Assembly (NCBI GenBank): GCA_016794465.1
Contig: JAEUKA010000040.1
Span: 124,001-188,000, forward strand
From: Myxococcales bacterium
GTDB taxonomy: Bacteria; Myxococcota_A; Polyangia; Palsa-1104; JAEUJZ01
Direction: 5' to 3'
DNA length: 64,000 bases
Numbering within the stretch: position 1 is the first letter of the stretch; every line of letters begins with the position of its first letter. Below the pieces are notes generated by a model, which worked only from the letters and a program-made list of their open reading frames with translations, had not been told where the DNA came from and did not search any database. Made by a program: the position numbers and the translations under genes. Positions 52,786 to 60,960 of the stretch are shown piece after piece.

Positions 52786-53007
52786 ATGAGCAAAGGCGGA
52801 AGTGGCGGTAAGAGCGGTGGTGGCGGCGGCGGCGGCGGCAAGGGCGGCGGCGGCGGTGGCGGCAAGGGCGGTGGCGGCGGTGGCGGCGGCGGTGGTGGCG
52901 GTAAGGGCGGTGGCGGCGGCGGCGGCGGTGGGCGTCCCGTCAATGGTCCAAGCACTACCGGCAACGTGTCAGGTGGCGGACGAGGGAATAACCCTCCGAA
53001 GTCATAA
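52786..53007 (+). CDS. Gly/Lys-rich low-complexity protein, 73 aa
   Basis: AAGGAG 7 bp before ATG 52786 argues that it is translated. Forty-six of 73 residues are glycine. Runs of 8, 7, 12 and 9 glycines are separated by single lysines, followed by a C-terminal segment with RPVNGPSTTGNVSGGGRG and NNPPKS. No signal peptide or hydrophobic part. It could be a structural, RNA- or membrane-adhesive, or modified peptide; nothing in it fixes the role. Confidence 0.65.
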   Translation: MSKGGSGGKSGGGGGGGGKGGGGGGGKGGGGGGGGGGGGKGGGGGGGGGRPVNGPSTTGNVSGGGRGNNPPKS

Positions 53008-53106
53008 GACTAGACCACGCTCGGTGACGTGGCATGAGTCGCGTCATCCGCGAGCACCGGGCTTCCTATCATCTCCGAAGCGCGCCGGGGCTGAGCGCGT
53101 CAGTAC
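53008..53106. other. short gap between convergent genes
   Basis: 99 bp between the Gly-rich gene and the POT-like transporter stop. Nothing recognised beyond likely termination sequence. Confidence 0.4.
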
Positions 53107-54327
53107 CTACCTCACCCACACCGCTCCAATCTCTCCCGCCAACCAACACCCGAGCGCACCGGCCACGTACCACACGCCGACGACCACACCGACGAAGCGT
53201 GGCGGAGCCAAACGAAGTAACAGAGACAGACCGAGCGGCGCGACCAGCAGTTCACCGATGACCAGCAGCGTCATGCAAGCAATCAGCCACGCCATGCTTA
53301 CGCGCTGACCAGGGCAGAGCACTGCGGGCGGGATCAGGACCACAAAAGCCAGCACGACGGCCACAAGGCCCCAGGCGATGAGGCGTGGCGTGCTTACTCG
53401 GTGCTGAATCCGGGGCAGGAGTGCGAGCTGCGCCGGGGCCAGTAACAACACCAGGAGCGCGGGCAGACCGACGAACCACGCGGCGGGAAGCTCGAAGCCG
53501 AGGAGCATGCGATCCGTCCGGTCCTGTGCCCACAGAAACAGAGCGCCTTCGACCTGCCCGAAGCCGACGGTGAAGATCATCATGGCCAGCGTCAACGCGG
53601 CGATGATCTTGATTCGCTGCATTGCGGACAGATCAATCGGGACGGGGGCTGCCAGTGCGCTGAACGCTGGCTGTTTCTGTCGCAGGTGTAGAATTTTATT
53701 ACCTGCCATTACCGCAATCAAGCCAGTGAACAGGATGGCAGCAGCGAGCACGAACGCGGCTCGGAAGTCGTGACCATGCACGAGCAGCCCGGCACTGACG
53801 GGCCCCGCGATGCCAGCGACGTTGACGACCAAGTAACAGACGATCTGTGCAGCATCGAGTCGTGGGTCGTGACGCTCGTATAGCAGCACCATCACCGCTT
53901 GCGTGCTCGGTTTGAACAAGGAGTGCCCGAGGAGAAGGAACACAATCGCCAGCCCAAGCCCCGACGTTGCCGGGAGTGTCAGCGCAGCATACCCGAGCAT
54001 GAGCAGGGCCATTCCAGCGCCGAGTGACCGACGACCGCCAAGCGACCGATCCACTGCAAACCCGCCCGGCAGCGTCAGCAAGTAGCTTGCCGCGTTGTAC
54101 AGACCCGCCAGCCGTAGCGCATCGCTGCGACCGTATCCGTACCGCTCGCAGAGCATGAACACCACCGACGAGCCGAGTATCGCCGCCGCCCAGCGCTCGC
54201 AGAAGACTGCCCAGCACAACAGGTAAAAACCGTGTGGGTGACGCAGCGGAGGGAGGAGCCGTCGATGCACCGTCACAGAAAATAGCCGACGGAAACGAGC
54301 GAGTAACGACGGGCTTTGAGTGGCCAT
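53107..54327 (-). CDS. POT/PTR-like MFS transporter
   Basis: Start ATG 54327 is supported by GGAGG 5 bp upstream. About 406 residues and 10-12 helices. The N-terminal pattern FCERWAAAILGSSVVFMLCE, then LLTLPGGFAVDRSLGGRRSL, and the C-terminal PLGLSLLLRLAPPRFVGVVVG, with LGCWLAGEIG, match proton-coupled peptide transporters, although it is shorter than typical (about 450-500). Expected to move small peptides or similar solutes across the inner membrane. Divergent from the HTH-methyltransferase gene across a 177-bp region with a palindrome. Confidence 0.8.
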   Translation of the reverse strand: MATQSPSLLARFRRLFSVTVHRRLLPPLRHPHGFYLLCWAVFCERWAAAILGSSVVFMLCERYGYGRSDALRLAGLYNAASYLLTLPGGFAVDRSLGGRRSLGAGMALLMLGYAALTLPATSGLGLAIVFLLLGHSLFKPSTQAVMVLLYERHDPRLDAAQIVCYLVVNVAGIAGPVSAGLLVHGHDFRAAFVLAAAILFTGLIAVMAGNKILHLRQKQPAFSALAAPVPIDLSAMQRIKIIAALTLAMMIFTVGFGQVEGALFLWAQDRTDRMLLGFELPAAWFVGLPALLVLLLAPAQLALLPRIQHRVSTPRLIAWGLVAVVLAFVVLIPPAVLCPGQRVSMAWLIACMTLLVIGELLVAPLGLSLLLRLAPPRFVGVVVGVWYVAGALGCWLAGEIGAVWVR

Positions 54328-54449
54328 GGAGCCTCCGAGATCGAGCGGTAAAGAGGGGCCAGGCACCGCCAGAAGCGCGGTGCGCTGATTACCCCTGAAT
54401 TGCTCTTGTAGTCTCGGTAGGTCTGTGGTCAAAAACCAAACCAGATCAG

Positions 54450-54466
54450 TGCCAAATACTTTGGCA
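54450..54466. promoter_or_regulatory. 17-bp palindrome in the divergent promoter region
   Basis: TGCCAAA-TAC-TTTGGCA is a perfect inverted repeat 38 bp before the HTH-methyltransferase start and about 123 bp before the transporter start. It is a plausible operator for the HTH domain coded by the neighbouring gene. The promoters themselves were not clear. Confidence 0.6.
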
Positions 54467-54504
54467 GTGATGAGCCTGTTTCGTCTCCCAGATGGAGTTA
54501 GGAC

Positions 54505-55983
54505 ATGGAACCAGCCACGGAAGTTGACTCAGAGTTTCCCTCTATTCTCGCAAACGATGCGACAGAACCTTCGCTCTATCAGGCTGCACAGTTTCATCTG
54601 AGGCAGGCTCTACAAGCGCTAACCGACTTGTCACCAGGCAGAGATCCCGAGAAGCGCAAGGCGCACGAGGATGTGCGACGGCTGCTCCGGCAAGTCCTCC
54701 AGTTCCTGCATGTTCACTTTTCTCCCGAGCGCGAAGCAACCGGCGCGCAACGGTTCGGCGACCTACTACGCCAGCATCGCGCCGAGGCCGGTCTGACGCA
54801 GCAGCAGCTTGCCGAATACTCCAGCCTGTCGCTGAGCCTGATTCGTAAACTAGAGCAAGGGGATACCTTGCCAACACGGAACTCTCTGCTTGGATTGTGC
54901 TCTGTGGCGGAATTGAAGCTAGTTCCTCCAGAGGTCACGACGCTACCCTCGGTCCGGGAGCGAAGCCATCACGCGGCTCCCAATTGGTATATGTCGCCGG
55001 GCTTCGACTCTGTAAGCATGATGGCGGAGCTAAACCAACAAATAAACGGCAGCGGCGGCAGCATTGAACAGACTTATGTGTATCTTGATCCGCAGAGTGC
55101 CCTAGACTGGATCGCTCTTTCAAACTCACCGGGCTACATCGCGGCAGTTCGCGAAGGTCTGCCATATCGAGATGTGGCAAAGAAGCTCCGAGAAGTGCTC
55201 GGAACGTCAGGATTTGATCTCATTGCACTAGGACCAGGCGATGGGAAAAGCGAGGTTCGACTTGTGCAGCAGATCCACAGCACATGCGAGCGCCCAAATC
55301 TACGATTTTACCTTCTTGATGCGAGCCAGCCACTCCTGAGCCGTGCGTTTAAGCACGCCGTAGATACGTTTAGCGATGAGCCGGGGATTTTCGTTTGCGG
55401 CATTCAGGGCGACTTTCACCATCTACCAAGGTATGCACAGCTTCACTACACGCCTGCACGTTCTCAACGCAGACGGGTGTATATGATTCTTGGCAATACC
55501 ATTGGTAATATCGACAACGAGCCGCAGTTTTTTCAATGCGCGCTCTCAGGAGCCGCACCGGGCGATATCATCCTATTCGATGTGGATTACGCCTTTACAA
55601 ACTCTACCGACCCTGACGAGATACGGCGTACAGATCCTGCATTCCAAAAACCTGTGTCCGCTGGAGTGCAGCGCTGGTTAGAAGGCCCCATTCGCCGCTA
55701 CTGTCATGATGCGCAAGGTGTCAAGTTCACACTTCGCCTTGATACCAATCGCCCCCTCGCTGGAAGTTACGGAGGCCAGTTTATCGCGACGGTGGCACTT
55801 CCTGGTAAGCGCACCAAAGAGTTCTGCATGGCCCAGTCTCGTCGATACGAGCCCAACGCACTTATTCGATGTCTGCGCAGCCTTGGATGGGACAACGTAG
55901 GCGTCTTCTCCTTCACCGGATCAGAGTCCACGCCAAGAGGACTCCTCATGTTTCGGAAGCAGATACCCAAGGCAACGCACTGA
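54505..55983 (+). CDS. HTH_XRE-EgtD-like methyltransferase fusion
   Basis: 492 residues. After a helical N-terminus an XRE helix-turn-helix (RFGDLLRQHRAEAGLTQQQL, then SLSLIRKLEQGDTLPTRNSL, about 80-130) precedes a Methyltransf_33 (EgtD-like) domain. SAM motif I is at LIALGPGDGKSE (about 239-250), then FYLLDASQPLLS, MILGNTIGNIDNE (about 328-340), DIILFDVDYAF and a C-terminal domain ending STPRGLLMFR. EgtD makes hercynine from histidine; whether this fusion methylates histidine, a peptide or a protein is unknown. The HTH suggests self-regulation or DNA-directed methylation control. Confidence 0.82.
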   Translation: MEPATEVDSEFPSILANDATEPSLYQAAQFHLRQALQALTDLSPGRDPEKRKAHEDVRRLLRQVLQFLHVHFSPEREATGAQRFGDLLRQHRAEAGLTQQQLAEYSSLSLSLIRKLEQGDTLPTRNSLLGLCSVAELKLVPPEVTTLPSVRERSHHAAPNWYMSPGFDSVSMMAELNQQINGSGGSIEQTYVYLDPQSALDWIALSNSPGYIAAVREGLPYRDVAKKLREVLGTSGFDLIALGPGDGKSEVRLVQQIHSTCERPNLRFYLLDASQPLLSRAFKHAVDTFSDEPGIFVCGIQGDFHHLPRYAQLHYTPARSQRRRVYMILGNTIGNIDNEPQFFQCALSGAAPGDIILFDVDYAFTNSTDPDEIRRTDPAFQKPVSAGVQRWLEGPIRRYCHDAQGVKFTLRLDTNRPLAGSYGGQFIATVALPGKRTKEFCMAQSRRYEPNALIRCLRSLGWDNVGVFSFTGSESTPRGLLMFRKQIPKATH

Positions 55984-56067
55984 CCCAAGGCAGAGGACAC
56001 CCGACAGGCCACGTAACGCCTCCGCTGTAACGCCTCCCCGTGTTACGCTTCGACAGGGGGTTGCGCC
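55984..56067. promoter_or_regulatory. repeat and hairpin before the first zinc-finger gene
   Basis: GTAACGCCTCC occurs at 56013-56023 and 56027-56037 (14-bp spacing), and GTAAC (56027) can pair with GTTAC (56042-56046). Possible binding sites or leader structure for the 56068 gene. Confidence 0.4.
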
Positions 56068-56958
56068 ATGGCTGACGAGCTGCCGGGGGACAAGCTCTGT
56101 CCGCATTGTAAGAAGAAGGTTCTGCCGTCGCTGCGGACGGATGCAATCTATTGCTCCGCTCTCTGTCGGGTGCAGGCTTGTCGTCAGCGGAAAAGGCAGT
56201 CTGCGCCGACGCAGAGCAGAGAGAGTGCTTCGGCGGCCCCTCTGTCCGACCCAAGCTCGACCGTCGCTGATACGTCGCCAGCCAAGCCCAAGAAGTCGCC
56301 GACGGAGCAGCTTCGCGAGGTCGTCGAGCGGCACGAAGCCCATCTTGCGCAGATGCAGCGCACGACCACTGACGCCGCGATGGCCGGGATGGAACAGCGC
56401 CTCGACGGGTTACGCACGGAGTTTGAGGCCAAGTGGCAGAAGAGCACGACGGATCTTTTGGCCCGGCTCCGACGAGAGGTGCCCGGCCTCGACGAGTATC
56501 TGACGCGAAAGTTGCAGCCGTCGCCACCTCCCCCGACGGTGCCACTGCTGACCTACGACGAGTCGTACAAGGCCGTGCCGCCGGTCAACACCGACGAAGA
56601 GGTACAGCGCAAGCTGCTCAACCAGGCGATCGAGCAGGGCTACAACCCGGCGACCGATGTGCTGGCCTTCGCCAAGCTCGAGGAGATTCGGGCCTTCGAC
56701 CGTCTGGCGCGGTGGCAGAAGGAGAACGGCAAACCACCGACGGTGAAGGTGATTCCTCCCGAGAAGGACCGAGAGTTTCTCGCCGCCGTCGGTGCTCGCC
56801 ACGAGCGGCTGCACTACTTCGCAAACCGACCACCGGGGCGGCACAAGCCGGTGACATGGATTCACCATGGCTGGGAGCTTGACCCTGAGAGCGAAGCCGA
56901 TCTCCTCCGACGGGTCTATTCACGCATCCGAGAGCGCTTGGGCATCCCCACAAAGTAG
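56068..56958 (+). CDS. zinc-finger coiled-coil protein, 296 aa (first of two)
   Basis: N-terminal C11-x2-C14-x14-C29-x3-C33, then RVQACRQRKR, a finger followed by a basic patch. A Ser/Ala/Pro linker leads to a heptad-rich stretch (about 90-150, including LREVVERHEAHLAQMQRTTT), Pro-rich joins and a C-terminal domain with LLNQAIEQGYNPATDVL and HHGWELDPESEADLLRR. The finger-basic-coil order suggests nucleic-acid binding. The same finger spacing occurs in the next gene, which is also 296 residues from its best start. No family recognised. Confidence 0.75.
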   Translation: MADELPGDKLCPHCKKKVLPSLRTDAIYCSALCRVQACRQRKRQSAPTQSRESASAAPLSDPSSTVADTSPAKPKKSPTEQLREVVERHEAHLAQMQRTTTDAAMAGMEQRLDGLRTEFEAKWQKSTTDLLARLRREVPGLDEYLTRKLQPSPPPPTVPLLTYDESYKAVPPVNTDEEVQRKLLNQAIEQGYNPATDVLAFAKLEEIRAFDRLARWQKENGKPPTVKVIPPEKDREFLAAVGARHERLHYFANRPPGRHKPVTWIHHGWELDPESEADLLRRVYSRIRERLGIPTK

Positions 56959-57414
56959 CGGCGCTGACGCGATTTCGTCTCGTCGGAGCCCGCCAGCCTG
57001 AGTGTATGAAATCGTACAAGAACCAGGAGGACATCCGTTTTGTAGCTAGAAAAATGGAGTCTAACTCCATTCATTTCCCGACCAATGAGACATCAAGCTT
57101 TGCCTCTTCCCTCTGCAATTTCCGGTTCATTTCCAGCTCATTTTCTGACAATTACCTTCAGCGTCGAGGAAACGCCTATTTTTGATCTGGCGCAAGAAGT
57201 CCCATGTTGTAGCTAGGTACACAAAAAAGGCCGTAAAGCCCTCATTTGCGTAAATCTCGCTTCTCAACCATAAAACCTATCTTCCCAATGTGTGAGCATT
57301 TACACACACGAATCGTTACATGCTCATTTTGTTCTGGCTATCCGTAAACTATCCGTGCTGAAGCATGGCTTTTCGGTTAAGCTTGTATATAGTCATTTTT
57401 CTGGAGACTGCACC
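56959..57414. other. AT-rich intergenic region with palindrome and repeats
   Basis: 456 bp between the two zinc-finger genes, clearly AT-richer than the rest. It holds a 17-bp palindrome (57054-57070) and two copies of TTGTAGCTAG (57040-57049 and 57207-57216). TATAGT at 57388-57393 may be a -10 for the next gene; GGAG (57403-57406) is its ribosome-binding site. No gene is evident. Confidence 0.65.
57054..57070. repeat. 17-bp palindrome ATGGAGT-CTA-ACTCCAT
   Basis: Perfect 7-bp arms around CTA in the AT-rich gap, just downstream of the first TTGTAGCTAG copy. Could be an operator or a small hairpin. Confidence 0.6.
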
Positions 57415-58305
57415 GTGCAGCAGCCCAAGCCTTGTATCGTGTGCGGAAATCCCTTGCCGACGGGCGGGCGCATTGACCGCAAGTATTGCCGAGAGGCTTG
57501 CCGGGTCATGGCCTATCGCGATCGGCATCGCCTCGATAAGCCCGAGCTGTCGGTAGCATCGGACGCGACGACGGAAGCCAGCCAATCGGAGCCCACGACC
57601 AAGCGACCTGAGCGAGCAACCCGGCTGTCCAACGAGCTTGAGTCCGCAATTGCGCGTATCGTCGATCTGGAGTCGCAAGGCCGAGCGCTGCGGCAGCGGG
57701 CCAACTCGCTGGAACTGCAACTTGAGGCAACGCAGCGACGACTGAGTACCGTCGAGATGGTGATCCGTCAGATGCGAACCAAGGCGCAGCAGCCAGGCGG
57801 AACGCAGACGGCGACCACGGGGCCGAGCACTCCACCGTCGCAAAAAACTCTCCCGTGGATGATTCCATCGTCGCACGACCTGCTTGGGTATGTCCCCAAG
57901 TGGCCGCTTCTCGATCAAAAGGAGCTTGCCAAGATCGAGCACGAGGTCGAGCAAGCCCTACGCATGCTTCCAATTGCACTAGTCCACAAGGGACTTCCAG
58001 ATCTCGCCGTGCAGCTTCGACAGTGCGAGCAGCGCCCCGATAGACTCTTACAGCGTGTGAATCGCGCAATTATCTGGCGCATAGCGTGCATCGAAAAGAC
58101 CGATCGCACGACGGAAGAGCAGACACTTGAAATGCGCGGTCGCATTCTTGCCGATATCGAGTGTCCACACCCAAGCGAAGCCATTATGGACCTAGCCGTC
58201 TGGACAGAGTTTCTTATTCAATATCGCGAAGGCTTAAAAATGATAGCGCTCTTCCTCATCAACCAAATTCCCAGCCCACGCTGGACAATCGACTTGCCAG
58301 CCTGA
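57415..58305 (+). CDS. zinc-finger coiled-coil protein, 296 aa (second of two)
   Basis: GTG 57415 is chosen because GGAG lies 8 bp upstream and it gives 296 residues, the same as its neighbour; the open frame continues above it. Finger C7-x2-C10-x14-C25-x3-C29, then RVMAYRDRHR. Next come a Ser/Thr linker and a coiled coil (about 100-145, with QRRLSTVEMVIRQMRTKAQQ). The C-terminal half is helical and ends SPRWTIDLPA. Beyond the finger it has little visible similarity to the first protein. Last gene before the right island end. Confidence 0.72.
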   Translation: MQQPKPCIVCGNPLPTGGRIDRKYCREACRVMAYRDRHRLDKPELSVASDATTEASQSEPTTKRPERATRLSNELESAIARIVDLESQGRALRQRANSLELQLEATQRRLSTVEMVIRQMRTKAQQPGGTQTATTGPSTPPSQKTLPWMIPSSHDLLGYVPKWPLLDQKELAKIEHEVEQALRMLPIALVHKGLPDLAVQLRQCEQRPDRLLQRVNRAIIWRIACIEKTDRTTEEQTLEMRGRILADIECPHPSEAIMDLAVWTEFLIQYREGLKMIALFLINQIPSPRWTIDLPA

Positions 58306-58633
58306 ACACCTGAGCCACCGTCCCGAAACCGTTCGCCGACCGTCCGCATGTGAATCGGTTCGCGACGCCTGCACACTGCATCCGTCGAACAAGTGCCTAC
58401 TCATCCCCTCAAAATCGCCTACGTCCATTGCATGCGCCATCACAAAGCCACATTGCAAGCCTAAGTAATAAATTACAGTGACTATTAGTCAATCCGTGTG
58501 GGCCAATATCAGAAAATCTAATGACGACACACATAATTTGTGACATATCTTACACTTCACAGACTCAACAAGACAGCCCACAACCCATCGTCATGATCGG
58601 TTTCCCCGTCGGTGAGAAGAAATAGCTTGAAAC
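58306..58633. other. non-coding right end of the island
   Basis: 328 bp with no convincing gene. AT-rich past 58440. Contains scattered short inverted repeats but no clear signal other than the right junction at 58634. Confidence 0.5.
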
Positions 58634-58776
58634 GATGGTCTTTACCACCCCCGATCGACTCGTCGTCCCGTTTTGGATGGTCCGGACCATCCCCGATCGA
58701 CTCGTCGTCCCGTTTTGGGATGGTCTTTACCATCCCCGATCGACTCGTCGTCCCGTTTGGGATGGTCTTTACCATC
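58634..58776. repeat. 42/43-bp hairpin repeats, right part of a split array
   Basis: Starts with the remaining 19 bases of the interrupted unit; further unit starts at 58653, 58695 and 58738. The palindromes are GATGGTCCGGACCATC and GATGGT-CTTT-ACCATC. It continues the array at 50650-50846 in phase. Confidence 0.95.
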
Positions 58777-58815
58777 TACTACCAAATGAATGCCTTGGTT
58801 CAGCGGGGTCGTGAC

Positions 58816-59604
58816 CTAGTAGTTGTATAGGGCGGCGATCTCAGTGGTGAGGCCGGTGGGGAAGACAACGCGGGCGCAGTGCTCGGCGGCATGGAGGAAG
58901 CCGTCATCGCCAAGCAGCCCTTGCAGATCATCGTAGCGGTTGGGCGCCGGCGCAAAGTCCCACACATAGATGATGGGATAGGTGTTGACCATCGGATCGG
59001 CCCCAAACGCGAAGACCACGCCTCGGGAGTCCGTGCTGGCAGTGTGCCGATAGTCGGACTCGTGGCGGACCGTCCACTTGGGCGTGCCGGCCTGCGAAAA
59101 CAGGATGAGGTGGGTGGGAAACGAGAACGTCTTGTAGTCCGTCGTCACGCCCCCCGAGTACGTCAGCAGCGCTTGGGTATGCGGCACCGGCGTGCTCCAG
59201 GCCCCGCAGGTCGCTGGCGTCATGCCGGTACAGGTCCTGGTGCGGCGGTACAGCGTGGCATCGGCCAGCTTGCTGCGCGTTGCCGTCCCCAGCAGAGTCA
59301 AGGCTTGCGCCGCCGTCATCGCCGGAGCGGCACAGCTTGCCGGATCAAAGGGATCTCGCGGAGGCGTCGCCAGGTCTGCCGGTGGACCCGCGCCGTCCTT
59401 GCCGCCATCACGAGTGGCATCCGCAAGGTCAGCCCCCGTGGCCGCATCATCCGAAGGAACACGGACCGCTCCATCGGCCACTTGCCCGGGATCGTCCACG
59501 AATCCCCCCCGCGAGGTCAGACAGCCGCCCCACAGCGCCGCCCCCGCCACCACCGCCGCCACGAACGTCCCACTCTGGATTGCTGATCGGTTCTGTCGCG
59601 CCAT
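58816..59604 (-). CDS. lipoprotein of unknown function
   Basis: 262 residues. Signal ends in GAALWGGC (Cys28 lipobox-like); then an Asp/Ala/Gly-rich disordered stretch (about 30-85). The mature domain has four further cysteines, including SCAAPAMTAAQAL, TCTGMTPATCGAW and HCARVVF, and aromatic strands such as HLILFSQAGTPKW. In the island-free arrangement it is convergent with the PARP-finger gene, with the repeat array between them. No family recognised. Confidence 0.7.
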   Translation of the reverse strand: MARQNRSAIQSGTFVAAVVAGAALWGGCLTSRGGFVDDPGQVADGAVRVPSDDAATGADLADATRDGGKDGAGPPADLATPPRDPFDPASCAAPAMTAAQALTLLGTATRSKLADATLYRRTRTCTGMTPATCGAWSTPVPHTQALLTYSGGVTTDYKTFSFPTHLILFSQAGTPKWTVRHESDYRHTASTDSRGVVFAFGADPMVNTYPIIYVWDFAPAPNRYDDLQGLLGDDGFLHAAEHCARVVFPTGLTTEIAALYNY

Positions 59605-59659
59605 GTGCAGGGAACTGTACGCCGCGCCACCACCGCCAGCTCAAGTTTTTCCAAGTGCC

Positions 59660-59689
59660 TTGACAGCGGATGGGTGACTAGCCTCTCAT
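59660..59689 (+). promoter_or_regulatory. possible promoter of the export-apparatus cluster
   Basis: A perfect TTGACA (59660-59665) with an 18-bp spacer to TCTCAT (59684-59689, 4 of 6). The predicted start of transcription falls at the ATG 59697 and no ribosome-binding site is seen. Confidence 0.4.
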
Positions 59690-59696
59690 TGAATGG

Positions 59697-60077
59697 ATGC
59701 TGGCTCAGCTGTCCGACGCGACTGGGGGAGAGTCCTGGCCTCTTGTGGGACTGCTCGGCCGTGGCGCGCTGGTGGTGCTGCTGATGGTGGCGGTGCTGTG
59801 GCTGTGGCGACGCAGTCAGCCCAACGTGTCAACGGACCAGCTGCACGTGGTGGCCCAGCGCCGGCTGTCATCGGCCCACACGCTTTACCTTGTGAGGGTC
59901 GGCGCACGAACCCTTTTGCTTGGGGCATCGCCAGGTGGTCTGAGCACGCTCGCTGAGGTCAGTCCGCCGCAAGGGGGCGCAACCGAAGCCGGCACCGAGC
60001 CCGCCATGCCGCCGCTGCCAACCCCACATCGCGACGCATGGAGTCCGCCTGTCAGCGGAGGCCCGAGCGAATGCTGA
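59697..60077 (+). CDS. FliO-like export apparatus protein
   Basis: 126 residues. One membrane helix (LGRGALVVLLMVAVLWLWRR, about 19-38) then a FliO-like beta domain (DQLHVVAQRRLSSAHTLYLV, then RTLLLGASPGGLSTLAEV) and a Pro-rich tail. FliO assists assembly of the FliP ring. The stop overlaps the sctR/fliP start by 7 bp. Confidence 0.72.
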   Translation: MLAQLSDATGGESWPLVGLLGRGALVVLLMVAVLWLWRRSQPNVSTDQLHVVAQRRLSSAHTLYLVRVGARTLLLGASPGGLSTLAEVSPPQGGATEAGTEPAMPPLPTPHRDAWSPPVSGGPSEC

Positions 60078-60688
60078 CCTCTCCGGATCTGCTCCGCTCG
60101 CTGCTGCCGCTGGGACTGTTTGTGCTGCTGTCCCTTCTCGCCTACGTCAAAGTGGCGATTGTGCTGCAGGTGCTGCGGCGTGGCCTTGGGGGTGGGGTGC
60201 CGCCGCTGCTGGTGACTGTAGTGCTGGGTCTTACCCTGGCCACGCTGTCGATGTCACCGCTGTGTAAGCGCAGCCTCGCAGCGCTCAGTGCGGCGCCAAG
60301 CAGTGCCTCAAGCAGCGAGCTGTGGCAAGCCGGGACCGCGCCGCTGTCGCAGTTCATCCAAGAGCACACCCCAGCGCGCGACCGAGCGCAGCTGCAAGCA
60401 CTGACGCAGAAGCTGGCACAGAAACAACGAACCACCCTTGAGCCCGATGAGCTACCGGTCCTGCTCGCGGCGTTTCTGCTCAGTGAGCTGCGGACGGCCT
60501 TTCAGCTGGCGTTTGTGCTGCTGCTGCCGTTCCTGGTGCTGGATCTGCTGGCGGCGCTGATCTTGTCGGGACTGCAGCTGGGCGGGCTGTCGGTGCGATC
60601 GGTGACGCTTCCTTTTAAGCTGCTGCTGTTCTTGGTCTGCGACGGCTTCACGCTGCTGTATCGCGGCCTTCTGCTGGGGTACTCATGA
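60071..60688 (+). CDS. FliP/SctR-family type III export membrane protein
   Basis: 205 residues from ATG 60071. The C-terminal signature is clear: LLSELRTAFQLAFVLLLPFL, then VTLPFKLLLFLVCDGFTLL. N-terminal helices VLLSLLAYVKVAIVLQVLRR match FliP, without the cleavable signal of many FliP proteins. Forms the inner export gate with FliQ and FliR. The stop overlaps the next start (ATGA). Confidence 0.88.
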   Translation: MLTSPDLLRSLLPLGLFVLLSLLAYVKVAIVLQVLRRGLGGGVPPLLVTVVLGLTLATLSMSPLCKRSLAALSAAPSSASSSELWQAGTAPLSQFIQEHTPARDRAQLQALTQKLAQKQRTTLEPDELPVLLAAFLLSELRTAFQLAFVLLLPFLVLDLLAALILSGLQLGGLSVRSVTLPFKLLLFLVCDGFTLLYRGLLLGYS

Positions 60689-60948
60689 GCGAGTCGCTGC
60701 TGCCCCTGTTGTCGTCAGGTCTGTGGCTGGCGGTGCTGTGCAGCCTGCCGGTGCTGCTGGTCGCGGTGCTGTCTGCGGCGATCACGGCCTGGCTTCAGGC
60801 GCGGCTTGGCATCACGGACTCATCGCTACCGGTGGCGGTGCGGCTGCTGCTGGGCATGGCGACCCTGTTTGTGCTCGGTCCCTACCTCGTCGCCAAGCTG
60901 GTGGTGTTTGCGACCACGGTCTGGTCGGCGCTGCCCAGTCTGCGCTGA
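60685..60948 (+). CDS. FliQ/SctS-family type III export membrane protein
   Basis: 87 residues and two membrane helices (about 9-32 and 47-74), with the charged loop AWLQARLGITDSS typical of FliQ/SctS. Coupled to the FliP-like gene. No FliR/SctT or FlhB/SctU follows; the next gene is convergent 12 bp away. Confidence 0.82.
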   Translation: MSESLLPLLSSGLWLAVLCSLPVLLVAVLSAAITAWLQARLGITDSSLPVAVRLLLGMATLFVLGPYLVAKLVVFATTVWSALPSLR

Positions 60949-60960
60949 CGCAGGTCGCCA

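Larger units (their letters stand above)
50844..58636. mobile_element. serine-recombinase genomic island in a repeat unit
   Basis: A GAT core occurs at both junctions (50844-50846 and 58634-58636). In the left partial unit the core is 24 bp after the unit start; in the right one the next unit starts 19 bp after the core. The sum, 43, equals the intact unit, so excision restores both sequence and phase. Intact unit 58695-58737 shows the presumed target. The island is lower in GC than the flanks and carries seven genes led by the recombinase. Confidence 0.88.

Noticed and set aside
52755..52964. Proline-rich minus-strand frame
   Set aside because: Complement of the Gly-rich gene; lacks a ribosome-binding site, whereas the plus strand has a strong one.
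57215..57245. Possible minus-strand terminator (GGC stem plus T-run)
   Set aside because: Stem of only three base pairs and no minus-strand gene to terminate.
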